A DNA stretch of 11,396 nucleotides from an uncultured Planctomycetaceae bacterium (GCA_903927685.1 CAIYOB010000092.1:1-11396), one strand, 5' to 3'; positions 1 through 7,363 are shown, counted from the first letter of the stretch. Numbers and translations are program-made. The notes: generated by a model from the sequence alone, not told the origin.

Positions 1-2
1 AT

Positions 3-257
3 CCGGGCGCGCATCTTCCGCAGGACGCCGTCCGCTACCTGCGCGAGATCCCGACGATCTATCTCGAGCCGCACAGAAATACGACCACGGCTTGGGCCAC
101 CGTCGTCATTCCGGTAGCTCCGGCGGGTGTGGGCGCGGCCGGCACCTTCTACCGCATGGACAACATCCCGCTGCGGGCTCGGAAGCTCGTGGATTCCCCC
201 CATCCATCCGACGAGGAAGTGCTCAAGGCCATCCAGGAGAAGATCCGCCATGCTTAG
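3..257 (+). CDS. fhcB: Formylmethanofuran dehydrogenase / Fhc complex subunit B, C-terminal end (partial)
   Basis: This is the last 84 codons of a gene that begins upstream of the window. The frame reads through an FwdB/FhcB-type C-terminus: a segment ending in PTIYLEPHRNTTTAWATVVI, then a Gly/Ala-rich stretch and FYRMDNIPLRARK, ending KIRHA before TAG at 255-257. In methanogens FwdB carries the tungsten/molybdenum bis-pyranopterin site. In Methylobacterium FhcB is a structural subunit that has lost that cofactor. The cofactor-ligand Cys region lies outside the window, so which type this is cannot be decided here. The gene overlaps fhcA by 8 bp, indicating one operon. Subunit identity rests on remembered family sequence plus the neighbouring fhcA and fhcC. 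Confidence 0.85.
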   Translation, partial: PGAHLPQDAVRYLREIPTIYLEPHRNTTTAWATVVIPVAPAGVGAAGTFYRMDNIPLRARKLVDSPHPSDEEVLKAIQEKIRHA

Positions 258-1902
258 GATCGCCAACGGCCGTGTCTATGATCCGCAGAACGGGATCAAC
301 GGAGAGATCCGGGATGTCTGGCTCCAGGGCTCCAAGGTGGCGGCCGAACCGGCGCCGCCCGGACCGGCGGGGCCGGAGGTGCAGACCATTGATGCCGCTC
401 ACTGCGCGGTCCTGCCGGGCGGAATTGAGATCCATAGCCACGTGGCTGGGGCCAAAGTCAACTGCGGCCGCATTATGTGCCCCGAAGACCACAGCGACCA
501 CTTCCAGCTGCACACGGATGTCACGCGCGCCGGCTGCGGCTACACCGTGCCCACCACGTTCATGACCGGCTACGAGTACGCTCGGCTGGGCTACACCACG
601 CTGTTCGAAGCCGCGGTGCCGCCGCTCACCGCCCGGCACGCGCACGAGGAACTGCGGGACATCCCGCTCCTGGACGCCGGCTGCTATACGGTCATGGGGA
701 ACAACTACCTCGTGATGAAGGTCCTGAGCGACCCGGACGAAGCCGCCCGCAGAGAACGGCTGCGCGAGCTGGTGGCTTGGCTGCTGCGGTCCACCAAGGG
801 CTATGCCGTGAAGATCGTCAATCCGGGCGGCATCGAGAACTGGAAGTGGAATCAGGGAGTCACCGACCTCGACTCGCCCGTCCCGCCCTTCGGCGTCACG
901 CCGCGCCAGATCGTCACCGGCCTGGCGCAGGCCGTCGATGAACTGGGGCTGCCGCACTCCATCCATCTGCACGTCAACCATCTGGGCGAGCCCGGCAATA
1001 CGGCCACGACGTTGGCGACGATGCGGGCCTTGTCCGGCCAGCGGGTTCACTTCACGCACCTGCAATTCCACTCGTACGATGCCAGCGCGCAGGGAGGGTT
1101 TGCCTCGGGAGCGCCCCGGATTGCCGAGTACCTCAACCAGCACCCCGAGTTTACGTGCGATGTCGGCCAACTGGTGTTCGGCCCGGCCACGACGATGACC
1201 TCGGACGCGCCCATGGAGTTCCGCCTGCACCACCTGCAGAAGCACAAGTGGGCCAACGTGGACGTCGAGATGGAGAGTGGGGCCGGGGTGGTCCCCATGG
1301 TGTACCGCCCCAACGTCCTGGCCAACGCGGTCCAGTGGTGCGTGGGCTTGGAACTGATGCTGCTGGTCCGCGACCCGTGGCAGATCTTCGTGACCACGGA
1401 CCACCCCAACGCCGGTCCCTTCGTCGCCTATCCGCTGATCATCCGGCTGCTCATGGACTTGGATTTCCGGCGCTCGTGGCTGGACAAGATCCATCCCCAA
1501 GCCAAGCGGGTCACCTGCCTGCACGAGTTGACCAGGGAGTACACGCTGGAGGAGATCGCCGTCGTTACACGAGCGGGCCCGGCACGTGCCTTGGGCCTGA
1601 CGGGCAAGGGCCATCTGGGCCCGGGCGCGGACGCCGATGTGGCCGTGTATCGGCTCAGCGACGACCGGCAGAGCATGTTCAACAACGCGGCCTACGTGAT
1701 CAAGGGCGGCCGGGTCGTGGTGCGCAACGGAGAAGTCGTGGAGAGCTTCAGCGGCAAGGCTCTGGGTGTCGACCTCCCGGGAGGCCGGCAACTGGCCCCG
1801 GATCTGGCCGAGTACTTCGAGCAGTATTCCACCGTGAAGCTGGACAACTATGTGGTCGAGGACGAGTACGTGCCCGATTTGGAACTGGTAGCGTGCCGTT
1901 GA
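250..1902 (+). CDS. fhcA: Formylmethanofuran dehydrogenase / formyltransferase-hydrolase complex subunit A
   Basis: A cytoplasmic amidohydrolase-superfamily subunit of 550 aa. In the bacterial Fhc complex it hydrolyses the formyl group from formyl-methanofuran, releasing formate at the end of the H4MPT formaldehyde-oxidation route. Visible metal-site motifs fit FwdA/FhcA: HxH in IHSHVAGAKVNCG (H62, H64), the candidate carboxylated lysine in KIVNPGG (K188), the histidine cluster IHLHVNHLGEPGN (around 238-250), a further His near 268-270, and the Asp in TTDHPNAGPF (D384). The C-terminal 440-500 region has the beta-sandwich return typical of amidohydrolases (GHLGPGADADVAVY). The ATG at 250 is chosen because AGGAGA at 235-240 is well spaced and the protein begins MLRIANGRVYDP, as expected. 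It overlaps the fhcB stop by 8 bp, consistent with translational coupling. Length is close to the family's. Identity is firm. Confidence 0.95.
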   Translation: MLRIANGRVYDPQNGINGEIRDVWLQGSKVAAEPAPPGPAGPEVQTIDAAHCAVLPGGIEIHSHVAGAKVNCGRIMCPEDHSDHFQLHTDVTRAGCGYTVPTTFMTGYEYARLGYTTLFEAAVPPLTARHAHEELRDIPLLDAGCYTVMGNNYLVMKVLSDPDEAARRERLRELVAWLLRSTKGYAVKIVNPGGIENWKWNQGVTDLDSPVPPFGVTPRQIVTGLAQAVDELGLPHSIHLHVNHLGEPGNTATTLATMRALSGQRVHFTHLQFHSYDASAQGGFASGAPRIAEYLNQHPEFTCDVGQLVFGPATTMTSDAPMEFRLHHLQKHKWANVDVEMESGAGVVPMVYRPNVLANAVQWCVGLELMLLVRDPWQIFVTTDHPNAGPFVAYPLIIRLLMDLDFRRSWLDKIHPQAKRVTCLHELTREYTLEEIAVVTRAGPARALGLTGKGHLGPGADADVAVYRLSDDRQSMFNNAAYVIKGGRVVVRNGEVVESFSGKALGVDLPGGRQLAPDLAEYFEQYSTVKLDNYVVEDEYVPDLELVACR

Positions 1903-1928
1903 ACAGCCGCGGCAAGGAAGCGAATCAC

Positions 1929-1987
1929 GTACGTCAGGCTTTCCAGCCCGACCTGTCCGCTCGGTCCGGCTGGAAAGGCGGACGCAC
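1929..1987. repeat. Long imperfect palindrome (REP-like) between fhcA and fhcC
   Basis: Two 25-nt arms, 1929-1953 and 1963-1987, pair at 20 of 25 positions around a 9-nt loop. The inner core, ctttccagcc with its complement ggctggaaag, is perfect. There is no T-run after the stem, so it is not a classic terminator, although it could stall or stabilise mRNA. I recall this core as a recurrent extragenic element in planctomycete genomes, often mis-called as small ORFs reading 'VRQAFQPD'. That is memory, not a search. It occupies most of the gap where fhcD would be expected. Confidence 0.7.
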
Positions 1988-2015
1988 TTTCATGCCCAAG
2001 AGATAGGATCGCGCT

Positions 2016-2891
2016 ATGAGCGTACCGGTGACGCTGTCGCTGAAGGAAGTTCCGCCTGTGCCGGCAGAGGCCGAATCCCTGATTCCGGAGAACGTAGTGG
2101 GAAAAGACGAGCGGGCGATCGGACTCCTGCCGCTGCTCGTGGGCAAGAAATGGGAGACCGTCGCCGACTGGTTCCACGTGGCCGTGGAGGCGGCCCCTGC
2201 GGACGGCGGCCAGCCACCGGACGGCCGTGCCGACCTCGTGCTCCGGGGCGACCTCACGCGCTTTAAGCGGTTGGGCGAAGGCATGTCCAGCGGCCGGATG
2301 ATCGTCCAGGGCCCGGTGGGGTTCCACGCGGGAGCCCGCATGAGCGGCGGCTCGCTGACCATCGAGGGTGACGCGGCCGACTTCTTGGGTGCGCACATGA
2401 AGGGCGGCTTGATCGTGGTCCGCGGCAACGCGGGCCACTACGCGGCCGCCGCTTATCGCGGCCACACGCTGGGAATGACGGGCGGCACCATCATCATCAC
2501 GGGCAGCGCCGGGCAAATGCTGGGAGCGCGCATGCGGCGCGGTCTGATCTACGTGCTCGGGGACTCCGGTGACGTGACCGGCTTCAACATGAAAGCCGGC
2601 ACCATCATCGTGGCTGGAACGCCCGGCGTGCGGGTGGGAGCCAGGATGGTGCGGGGCACGGTGATCCTGCTGGGCGGGGACACGACGCTGCTGCCCACCT
2701 TCTCCTACGACTGCACCTACGAGCCGTCTTTCTGGCCGATCCTGCACAAGCATCTGGCGGGGCAGGGGTTCGCGCCCGAGGCCGGTCCCGGGACGGCCTT
2801 CAGGCAATATTGCGGTGACGCCAATGAGGGAGGGCGTGGAGAAGTGCTCGTACGCGTCCATCGGCACGGCACGCCGTCGGGCGCCGGGTAG
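2016..2891 (+). CDS. fhcC: Formylmethanofuran dehydrogenase / Fhc complex subunit C
   Basis: A 291-aa protein with the FwdC/FhcC architecture. This is a right-handed beta-helix built from GxxGxxxG-like repeats and related to the C-terminal domain of glutamate synthase. The repeats run from about residue 88 to 221 (for example GMSSGRMIVQG, GARMSGGSLTIEG, GAHMKGGLIVVRG, GARMRRGLIYVLGD, GARMVRGTVILLGG). The N-terminal ~85 residues (GKDERAIGLLPLLVGKKW) and a C-terminal tail with YDCTYEPSFW flank the helix. In the complex this subunit is structural and packs against A and D. The ATG at 2016 has a weak TAGGA at 2005-2009. It follows fhcA by 113 bp with a palindrome in between and, unusually, no fhcD. 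It is probably still co-transcribed with fhcA. Confidence 0.92.
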   Translation: MSVPVTLSLKEVPPVPAEAESLIPENVVGKDERAIGLLPLLVGKKWETVADWFHVAVEAAPADGGQPPDGRADLVLRGDLTRFKRLGEGMSSGRMIVQGPVGFHAGARMSGGSLTIEGDAADFLGAHMKGGLIVVRGNAGHYAAAAYRGHTLGMTGGTIIITGSAGQMLGARMRRGLIYVLGDSGDVTGFNMKAGTIIVAGTPGVRVGARMVRGTVILLGGDTTLLPTFSYDCTYEPSFWPILHKHLAGQGFAPEAGPGTAFRQYCGDANEGGRGEVLVRVHRHGTPSGAG

Positions 2892-2923
2892 GCCCCTCGG
2901 AGACGACTTGAGGGGGACTCGTC

Positions 2924-3418
2924 ATGAGCAACCACGTCCATATCGTCGGCCGCAAGAACCACGGCAAGACGACGCTGGTCGTCGACTTGGTCACGGAATT
3001 CTGCCGCCGTGACGTACGGGTCGGGACCATCAAACACTCCCGCCATTGGCATGACCTGGACGCACCCGGCAAGGACTCCCACCGGCACCGTGACGCAGGT
3101 GCGAACCCGGCCGCCATCGTCACCGCCGACGCGTTGGGCGTGTTTCTGCGGCGCGAGCCGGGGGCCGACTCCTACGCTCGATTGGCCCCCTGGTTCGCCG
3201 ACTGCGATCTGGTCCTGATCGAGGGCGATCTCGAGGCGTCCGGCCTCAAGCTCGAGGTCTGGCGGGCAGCGGCGGGCACGCCGTGCTTGGCGTCCGAGTA
3301 TCCCCAGATCGCCGCCGTGGTCAGCGACGACGCGCCGGCGGTCGACGTGCCGGTCTGGCCTCGGAGCGACGTCGCGGCGCTGGCCGACCGGGTGTTGGCA
3401 CTGGCGCGCGGGCGGTGA
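2924..3418 (+). CDS. mobB: MobB-like molybdopterin-guanine dinucleotide biosynthesis GTPase
   Basis: A 164-aa P-loop protein. The Walker A motif is GRKNHGKTT (G9-K15-T16). The MobB signatures follow: TIKHSRHWHDLDAPGKDSHR (36-55, matching the family's TIKH...D.PGKDS.RHR.AGA) and DLVLIEGDLEASGLKLEVWR (95-114, the DLVL.EG....KIEV block). MobB assists MobA in converting molybdopterin to the guanine-dinucleotide form used by bis-MGD enzymes, the same cofactor class as methanogen FwdB. ATG 2924 has AGGGGG at 2911-2916, spacing 7, and lies 32 bp after fhcC, so it probably belongs to the fhc operon. An accessory GTPase specialised for the Fhc complex is an alternative, but the sequence looks like an ordinary MobB. 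Confidence 0.85.
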   Translation: MSNHVHIVGRKNHGKTTLVVDLVTEFCRRDVRVGTIKHSRHWHDLDAPGKDSHRHRDAGANPAAIVTADALGVFLRREPGADSYARLAPWFADCDLVLIEGDLEASGLKLEVWRAAAGTPCLASEYPQIAAVVSDDAPAVDVPVWPRSDVAALADRVLALARGR

Positions 3419-3447
3419 TCGCCAAGATAGCTGCCTGACCGCCCTGA

Positions 3448-3738
3448 CTACGGAGCGGCGTACCGCGTGGCGCTCTCGATGGGCGGCGCCAATCGCCATG
3501 CCAGCCATGCACCGATCGTGCATCCAACTACCCCCAACGAAACCTTGAGACCGATATACCACCCAGCGTAGAACTGTCGCCACAGGAAAGGTGCCAGAAT
3601 CAGGTACATGTACGAGTAGGCCAAGAGCCCGCGGAGCACGGCTGCTCCGAGCATCGCGTGAAACGAATGCAGGGTCTGGCCGACGAGCATCAGATACAGG
3701 TCCAGGCTGAACCCCCAAGACGCAGGTCCGTGAATCAC
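3448..3738 (-). CDS. Small hypothetical membrane protein
   Basis: A 96-aa frame on the minus strand, rich in hydrophobic and aromatic residues, convergent with mobB (29 bp between stops). Two likely membrane segments are visible at about residues 30-53 (LGAAVLRGLLAYSYMYLILA) and 60-84 (YIGLKVSLGVVGCTIGAWLA). It would be an inner-membrane protein with short termini. Support is limited. The first start is GTG with no clear ribosome site, and ATG codons at residues 17 and 29 are no better. It is favoured over the antisense frames because the gap between mobB and the 3813 gene is otherwise empty and the hydrophobic pattern is coherent. No family recognised. Confidence 0.4.
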   Translation of the reverse strand: MIHGPASWGFSLDLYLMLVGQTLHSFHAMLGAAVLRGLLAYSYMYLILAPFLWRQFYAGWYIGLKVSLGVVGCTIGAWLAWRLAPPIESATRYAAP

Positions 3739-3749
3739 CCGTGCTGGAC

Positions 3750-3767
3750 ACCGATGAGACGATCGGT
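3750..3767. promoter_or_regulatory. Short perfect inverted repeat, possible operator
   Basis: ACCGAT-GAGACG-ATCGGT: two 6-bp arms with a 6-bp spacer, located 45 bp before the ATG at 3813 and just upstream of the divergent minus-strand ORF. A partial third copy (GGTCGGT) follows at 3773-3779. The position suits a repressor site, but a repeat this short can arise by chance and no clear -35/-10 pair was found beside it. Confidence 0.25.
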
Positions 3768-3812
3768 ACGATGGTCGGTGCTGTGGGTCCTTCGGCTAAG
3801 GAGACGACACGA

Positions 3813-4868
3813 ATGAAACTTGACCTCCGCCACCGTGCTCAATTGCTTGTTCTGTCCGCGTTGGCGTGTGCCGGCCCGATCTGGGCTGCCGACGAACCGG
3901 CCGCCACGCGGGAATTCGAAATCCGCCACGATCGGGCCTATCTGGGCGGCCACGAAGTCGATTTGTGGGGGCTGCGCTGCGGCAATGCGTTGCACAGCGA
4001 GGCGATCACCGAGCGGCATATCCGCAACCTCGACAACATGGCCGCTCACGGGATCAATCTGATCGGCGTGTATATCCAAGGCAGCAACGGGGGCTGGCCG
4101 GATGCCGATGCCGCCCTGAACGGCTTTACCCGCGACGGCAAGCTGAAACCGGTGGTCGCCAGACGGCTGGAAACACTGCTCCGCGAGGCGGACCAACGGG
4201 GCATGGTGGTGATGGTCGGCCTGTTCACGCAACGCAAGGACCAGGAGTTCTACGACGATGCTGCGATCCAGCGGGCGATCGAGGAAGCGGCCCGGTTTTT
4301 ATCCGAACGAAAGTTGAAGAACGTCTTCGTCGACATCATCCACGAGTTCAGCCATCCCGAGCGAATGGACAAGGAGATCTTTCGCGAGCCGGACGGGGAA
4401 GCGAAGAAGGCCAAGTTGACCGCCTGGTTCAAGGCGATAGCCCCCGACATCGAAGTCGGCGTGTGCCCCGACATGAACTCCGGCACAGGCGACTCGTATC
4501 CGGGCATGGACGTGCGGATCATCCAGAAAGAGATGCCGATCCCCGCGACGGGATTTGTCGTCAACGTCGAGGCGCAGCGGCAAGACATCTATCAGAACGA
4601 CGGGATCTTCAATCGGGGAAGCATCGAGGAGATCTTCGCCGGCTGCCAGCGGTATCTGGCTGCGCCGAACGCGGTGATGTTGTTCCATGCGGCCTTTATC
4701 CAAGGGATCACGAACTTCAGCGGCAGTGCGCCGCATGCGGAGATGGGCGGTTATGGCACGGGCACCGACGACCGGGGCGTGCGGTTCTACTATGAATGGG
4801 TCCGCGACCACGTCGGCCGCTGGGAGTACCCGAAGCACGTGCCGGTTGCGGTCTCCGCAAGCCACTAA
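3813..4868 (+). CDS. Secreted TIM-barrel glycoside hydrolase-like protein
   Basis: A 351-aa exported protein. Residues 1-26 form a signal peptide (basic MKLDLRHR, hydrophobic LLVLSALACAG, cleavage likely after IWA). The rest has the alternating pattern of a (beta/alpha)8 barrel like GH5-type cellulases: a short beta entry (EFEIRHDRAYLGGHEVDLWG), then helix-strand units such as NMAAHGINLIGVYIQG, LLREADQRGMVVMVGLF and KLKNVFVDIIHEFSH. The HE pair (177-178) sits where GH5/clan-A enzymes usually have NE, with E178 a candidate acid/base. E253 in VVNVEAQ is a candidate nucleophile. Start at 3813 is preferred over an in-frame ATG at 3741 because AAGGAG (3798-3803) is 9 nt upstream and the signal peptide begins there. 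Substrate unknown; a non-catalytic barrel is possible. Confidence 0.7.
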   Translation: MKLDLRHRAQLLVLSALACAGPIWAADEPAATREFEIRHDRAYLGGHEVDLWGLRCGNALHSEAITERHIRNLDNMAAHGINLIGVYIQGSNGGWPDADAALNGFTRDGKLKPVVARRLETLLREADQRGMVVMVGLFTQRKDQEFYDDAAIQRAIEEAARFLSERKLKNVFVDIIHEFSHPERMDKEIFREPDGEAKKAKLTAWFKAIAPDIEVGVCPDMNSGTGDSYPGMDVRIIQKEMPIPATGFVVNVEAQRQDIYQNDGIFNRGSIEEIFAGCQRYLAAPNAVMLFHAAFIQGITNFSGSAPHAEMGGYGTGTDDRGVRFYYEWVRDHVGRWEYPKHVPVAVSASH

Positions 4869-4908
4869 GGCTGCAGGGCACGCAGCCGCGTCTCCGCGAG
4901 GCGAACGG

Positions 4909-4930
4909 CCGGCGTAAGCCCGCCGGTTTT
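4909..4930 (+). terminator. Terminator-like hairpin after the TIM-barrel gene
   Basis: CCGGCG (4909-4914), loop taagcc, CGCCGG (4921-4926), then TTTT, 41 nt after the stop at 4868. A GC-rich stem followed by a U-run is the form of an intrinsic terminator, though the stem is only 6 bp and the U-run short. The same block may instead be a dispersed planctomycete repeat, since similar cggcgtaagcc strings seem familiar to me from that phylum. Confidence 0.4.
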
Positions 4931-4989
4931 CTGCATGCCCGCAAGGGTGCCCGAAAGGTTCGCAATAACTGAACACGGTCTTCAGTTCC

Positions 4990-5715
4990 ATGAACATTGA
5001 TACCTCTTACGGCGACTTGGCGAACAAGGAGGCGGTCGGCCGCGTGATCGACGGTTTCCTCTGCCCCAGCGAAGTCCGCCGCGAACCGATGGCCCACGCC
5101 AGCTTCGGCAACGTCGGCGGCGTGAATTATGGCTTCTGCATGGGCGACTGGTACGTGTGGAACGGTGTCGATCAGCCGGAGGTGCCGACGCGGTCGGCCA
5201 TCGGCGTCAATTTGAGCCGCCGCTGGGCCAGTTTCACCGACGGCCTGAGCAACACGTTGTTAATGTCCGAGGTAAAGAACTGGCAGGTCACCATCCGCGA
5301 TTGCGGCCCGTTCTCGATCATCCACAACCCTCACCACGTGCCTCCACCCGACGCCGACCCGTTGGCTGTTTGTCCGGAGTACCAGGGTGGCGGCTCCTGC
5401 GTCGTGTTCCTGAATGCGCACACCCAGTGGGTCGAAATGTCGGCTCATCACAACGGTTTCACGACGGCCTGGACGCCCAACCGCGCGACGCCCGGCGGCC
5501 CCGGATTGACGCGTCCTGATGTCAACGTCCTCAGCGTCCGAGAGCGCAACGGCGGCCCGACCTTTGCTGCGATTACTTCGCGCAGCTTCCATCCCGGTGG
5601 TGTCATGTCCCTGCTGGCCGACGGCTCCGTCCGCTTCATGCCCCAAACCGTCGACGGCGGCGCGTGGCGAACACTCGGCACCGTGGCTGGAGGCGAAGTG
5701 AATTCCGGCACCTAA
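4990..5715 (+). CDS. DUF1559 (H-X9-DG) pilin-like protein, 5'-truncated
   Basis: The 241-aa frame matches the middle and C-terminal parts of the DUF1559 (SBP_bac_10) family, abundant in Planctomycetota. These proteins normally start with a type IV pilin-like N-terminus. Visible signatures: FLCPSE (23-28), FTDGLSNTLLMSEVK (82-96), HTQWVEMSAHHNGFTTAWTPN (143-163), and the H-X9-DG box with H201 and D211-G212 in SFHPGGVMSLLADGSVRF. Missing is the usual ~90-residue start with the FTLVELLVVIAIIG prepilin helix and NLKQ region. Family-like sequence (NTVFSS) continues 7 codons upstream to a TAA at 4966, so homology begins before the ATG, which also lacks a ribosome site. It is probably a decayed gene missing its 5' end, and unlikely to be exported as a pilin without it. 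Confidence 0.8.
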   Translation: MNIDTSYGDLANKEAVGRVIDGFLCPSEVRREPMAHASFGNVGGVNYGFCMGDWYVWNGVDQPEVPTRSAIGVNLSRRWASFTDGLSNTLLMSEVKNWQVTIRDCGPFSIIHNPHHVPPPDADPLAVCPEYQGGGSCVVFLNAHTQWVEMSAHHNGFTTAWTPNRATPGGPGLTRPDVNVLSVRERNGGPTFAAITSRSFHPGGVMSLLADGSVRFMPQTVDGGAWRTLGTVAGGEVNSGT

Positions 5716-5818
5716 GACGCCCGCCCTAGCCCAAGCCGCAGGTGCTCCGCGGCACACGCCGCTGGCGACGCAGGCCAGTCCTGACGGTTGATCCAATTGT
5801 CCTCGGCGCGTCCCACAC

Positions 5819-7348
5819 TCAGCTCGAGGAGGTGCCCATGAGGCGCCGCTGGGCTGCGACCAGCGCGTTCAGTTTCTTTTCGGCGACTTCGGCCGACGCG
5901 ATCGGGTTGTCGGCGAACGTGGCAAAGCCGCAGTCGGGCGTGAGCAGGAGGCGGTCCGCACCGAACAAGCGGACCGCGGCTTCCGCGCGACGCACGATCT
6001 CGTCCACGGATTCCACGTGGTCGAGTTTCTGATTCACCGAGCCAATGCCGATGCGCCGGTCCGCGGGCAGGTCGCGCAAGACTTCGAGTTCGCCCGCCCG
6101 CGGTGTACAGAGTTCTAAGAAGTAGGTGCCGACCTGCAACTCGCACAGCAGCGGCAGCAGCGGCCGGTAGTCGCCCGCCAGGGCCACTGCTTCGTTGCGG
6201 CTCCAATTGCCCCGGCAGATGTGAATCGCCGTCCGCCGGCGCGGAGCATCGGCCACGACTTGGTTCAGTAACGAGGCAGCGAAAGCCAGCTCTTCCTGCG
6301 GTGCCCGTTTGGCGCTCAACGCGCCGCACATGAAGCTGCGTTTGCCTCGCGGCTGGCCGAACACAACTTCGGTCAGCACCGGTTCGTCGAACTGGACCAC
6401 GACGGCACCGGCGGCCAGGAGCTGAAACAGTTCCTCGCGCAATACGCGGACCACGTCTTCGGCCAACGCCTCGCGGTCCGGGTAGGCGCGGTCGCTCACG
6501 CATTCCAGCCACATCGTGCGGGTCAAGAGATACGGGCCGGGCAAAGCCACCTTGACCGGGCGATCCGTCTGCGTGCGGGCAAACTGCAGCTCATGCACCG
6601 CCAACGGGCGGCTGCGTCCCAGCCGGCCGAACACGGCCGGGTGCCGCACTTCGCCGGCCGGGACATCCAGGGCTCGTAGCTCTTGTTCGAACTCCGCCGG
6701 GTCGTCCACGTACGGCAGCAGGTCCGTGATGGGGATCAACTGGCAGTTGTCCAGCCGACCGCCCACAAAGCTGGCGTAGCTGTCCCGGCGCTGCTCGCCG
6801 TCGGTCACGAGGTCCACGCCCGCACGCAGCTGGGCCTGGACGCACAGCCGCACGGCGTCGTTGGCCGTCTCCTGGAATTCATCCTCGCCCAGCCGTCCGC
6901 TGACGTGATCGTGAACGGCCTGGAGCATCCAGCGCGGCCGAGGCCAACTCCCAATCCCTGTTACGGCCAGCGGCGGAATCGCTGGCACGGCGGTCGGCGT
7001 GGGAAGCCGCCCATCGTCGACGCGAGGGGCTGATTCCGCCATCTTGGGGCCAGTCTCCGCCGCGTGGGATACGTCGGAGGTACGTTCGGACAAGCTGCCC
7101 TTGCACACCAGAAAACTCCAGCTCCCGGCACTCTGTACCGTCGAGACGAGTTGATTGCCCGTCATGCGGCACCAAGCCGGCAGGTCCTCGGCGACCGTCG
7201 GCTCAGTCGAGCGGATCTCGACCAGCCCACCACGCGGCAACGGATCGATGTGCCCGCGGATCTGCAGCAGCAGACCGCTGCCGCAATCGAGCGCTCCACC
7301 GTCAAACGCGACATCGGGGCGATGCGGATGCTGAGGGACAATAGACAT
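5819..7348 (-). CDS. TusA-like domain fused to a core MetE (cobalamin-independent methionine synthase-like) methyltransferase
   Basis: A 509-aa two-domain protein. Residues about 12-85 are TusA-like. C22 falls at the TusA catalytic cysteine, but CPxP is replaced by CGSG. The TusA second block is clear (EDLPAWCRMTGNQL, 54-67, C60), and it ends FLVCKG. A variable linker (86-122) leads to a MetE C-terminal-type barrel from about 125 (VTGIGSWPRP) to the end. Zinc ligands of the methionine-synthase family are all present: HIC (H376, C378), E412 in YFLEL, and C473 in LTPDCGFATF. VQFDEPVL (319-326) is also typical. The MetE N-terminal half is absent, as in archaeal and core-MetE enzymes, which methylate homocysteine using corrinoid donors. 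ATG 7348 has GGAAGG 5 nt upstream and lies 15 bp after the DsrE gene. The homocysteine role is inferred; another thiol acceptor is possible. Confidence 0.88.
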   Translation of the reverse strand: MSIVPQHPHRPDVAFDGGALDCGSGLLLQIRGHIDPLPRGGLVEIRSTEPTVAEDLPAWCRMTGNQLVSTVQSAGSWSFLVCKGSLSERTSDVSHAAETGPKMAESAPRVDDGRLPTPTAVPAIPPLAVTGIGSWPRPRWMLQAVHDHVSGRLGEDEFQETANDAVRLCVQAQLRAGVDLVTDGEQRRDSYASFVGGRLDNCQLIPITDLLPYVDDPAEFEQELRALDVPAGEVRHPAVFGRLGRSRPLAVHELQFARTQTDRPVKVALPGPYLLTRTMWLECVSDRAYPDREALAEDVVRVLREELFQLLAAGAVVVQFDEPVLTEVVFGQPRGKRSFMCGALSAKRAPQEELAFAASLLNQVVADAPRRRTAIHICRGNWSRNEAVALAGDYRPLLPLLCELQVGTYFLELCTPRAGELEVLRDLPADRRIGIGSVNQKLDHVESVDEIVRRAEAAVRLFGADRLLLTPDCGFATFADNPIASAEVAEKKLNALVAAQRRLMGTSSS

Positions 7349-7363
7349 GGGTACCTTCCCGGT

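Noticed and set aside
223..1791. 522-codon open frame on the minus strand
   Set aside because: It lies entirely antisense to fhcA, whose family motifs are unmistakable. The translation is rich in R, G, H and D with no recognisable domain, as expected for the shadow of a high-GC gene.
1155..2006. 283-codon plus-strand frame overlapping fhcA
   Set aside because: Out-of-frame shadow of fhcA whose tail merely reads through the palindrome and gives the 'VRQAFQPD' peptide typical of mis-called planctomycete ORFs.
1848..3751. Two long overlapping minus-strand frames opposite fhcC and mobB
   Set aside because: Low-complexity antisense translations; both plus-strand genes have clear motifs and ribosome sites.
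3741..3812. Extended start of the TIM-barrel protein at 3741
   Set aside because: No ribosome site there; the 24 extra residues would bury the signal peptide that starts at 3813.
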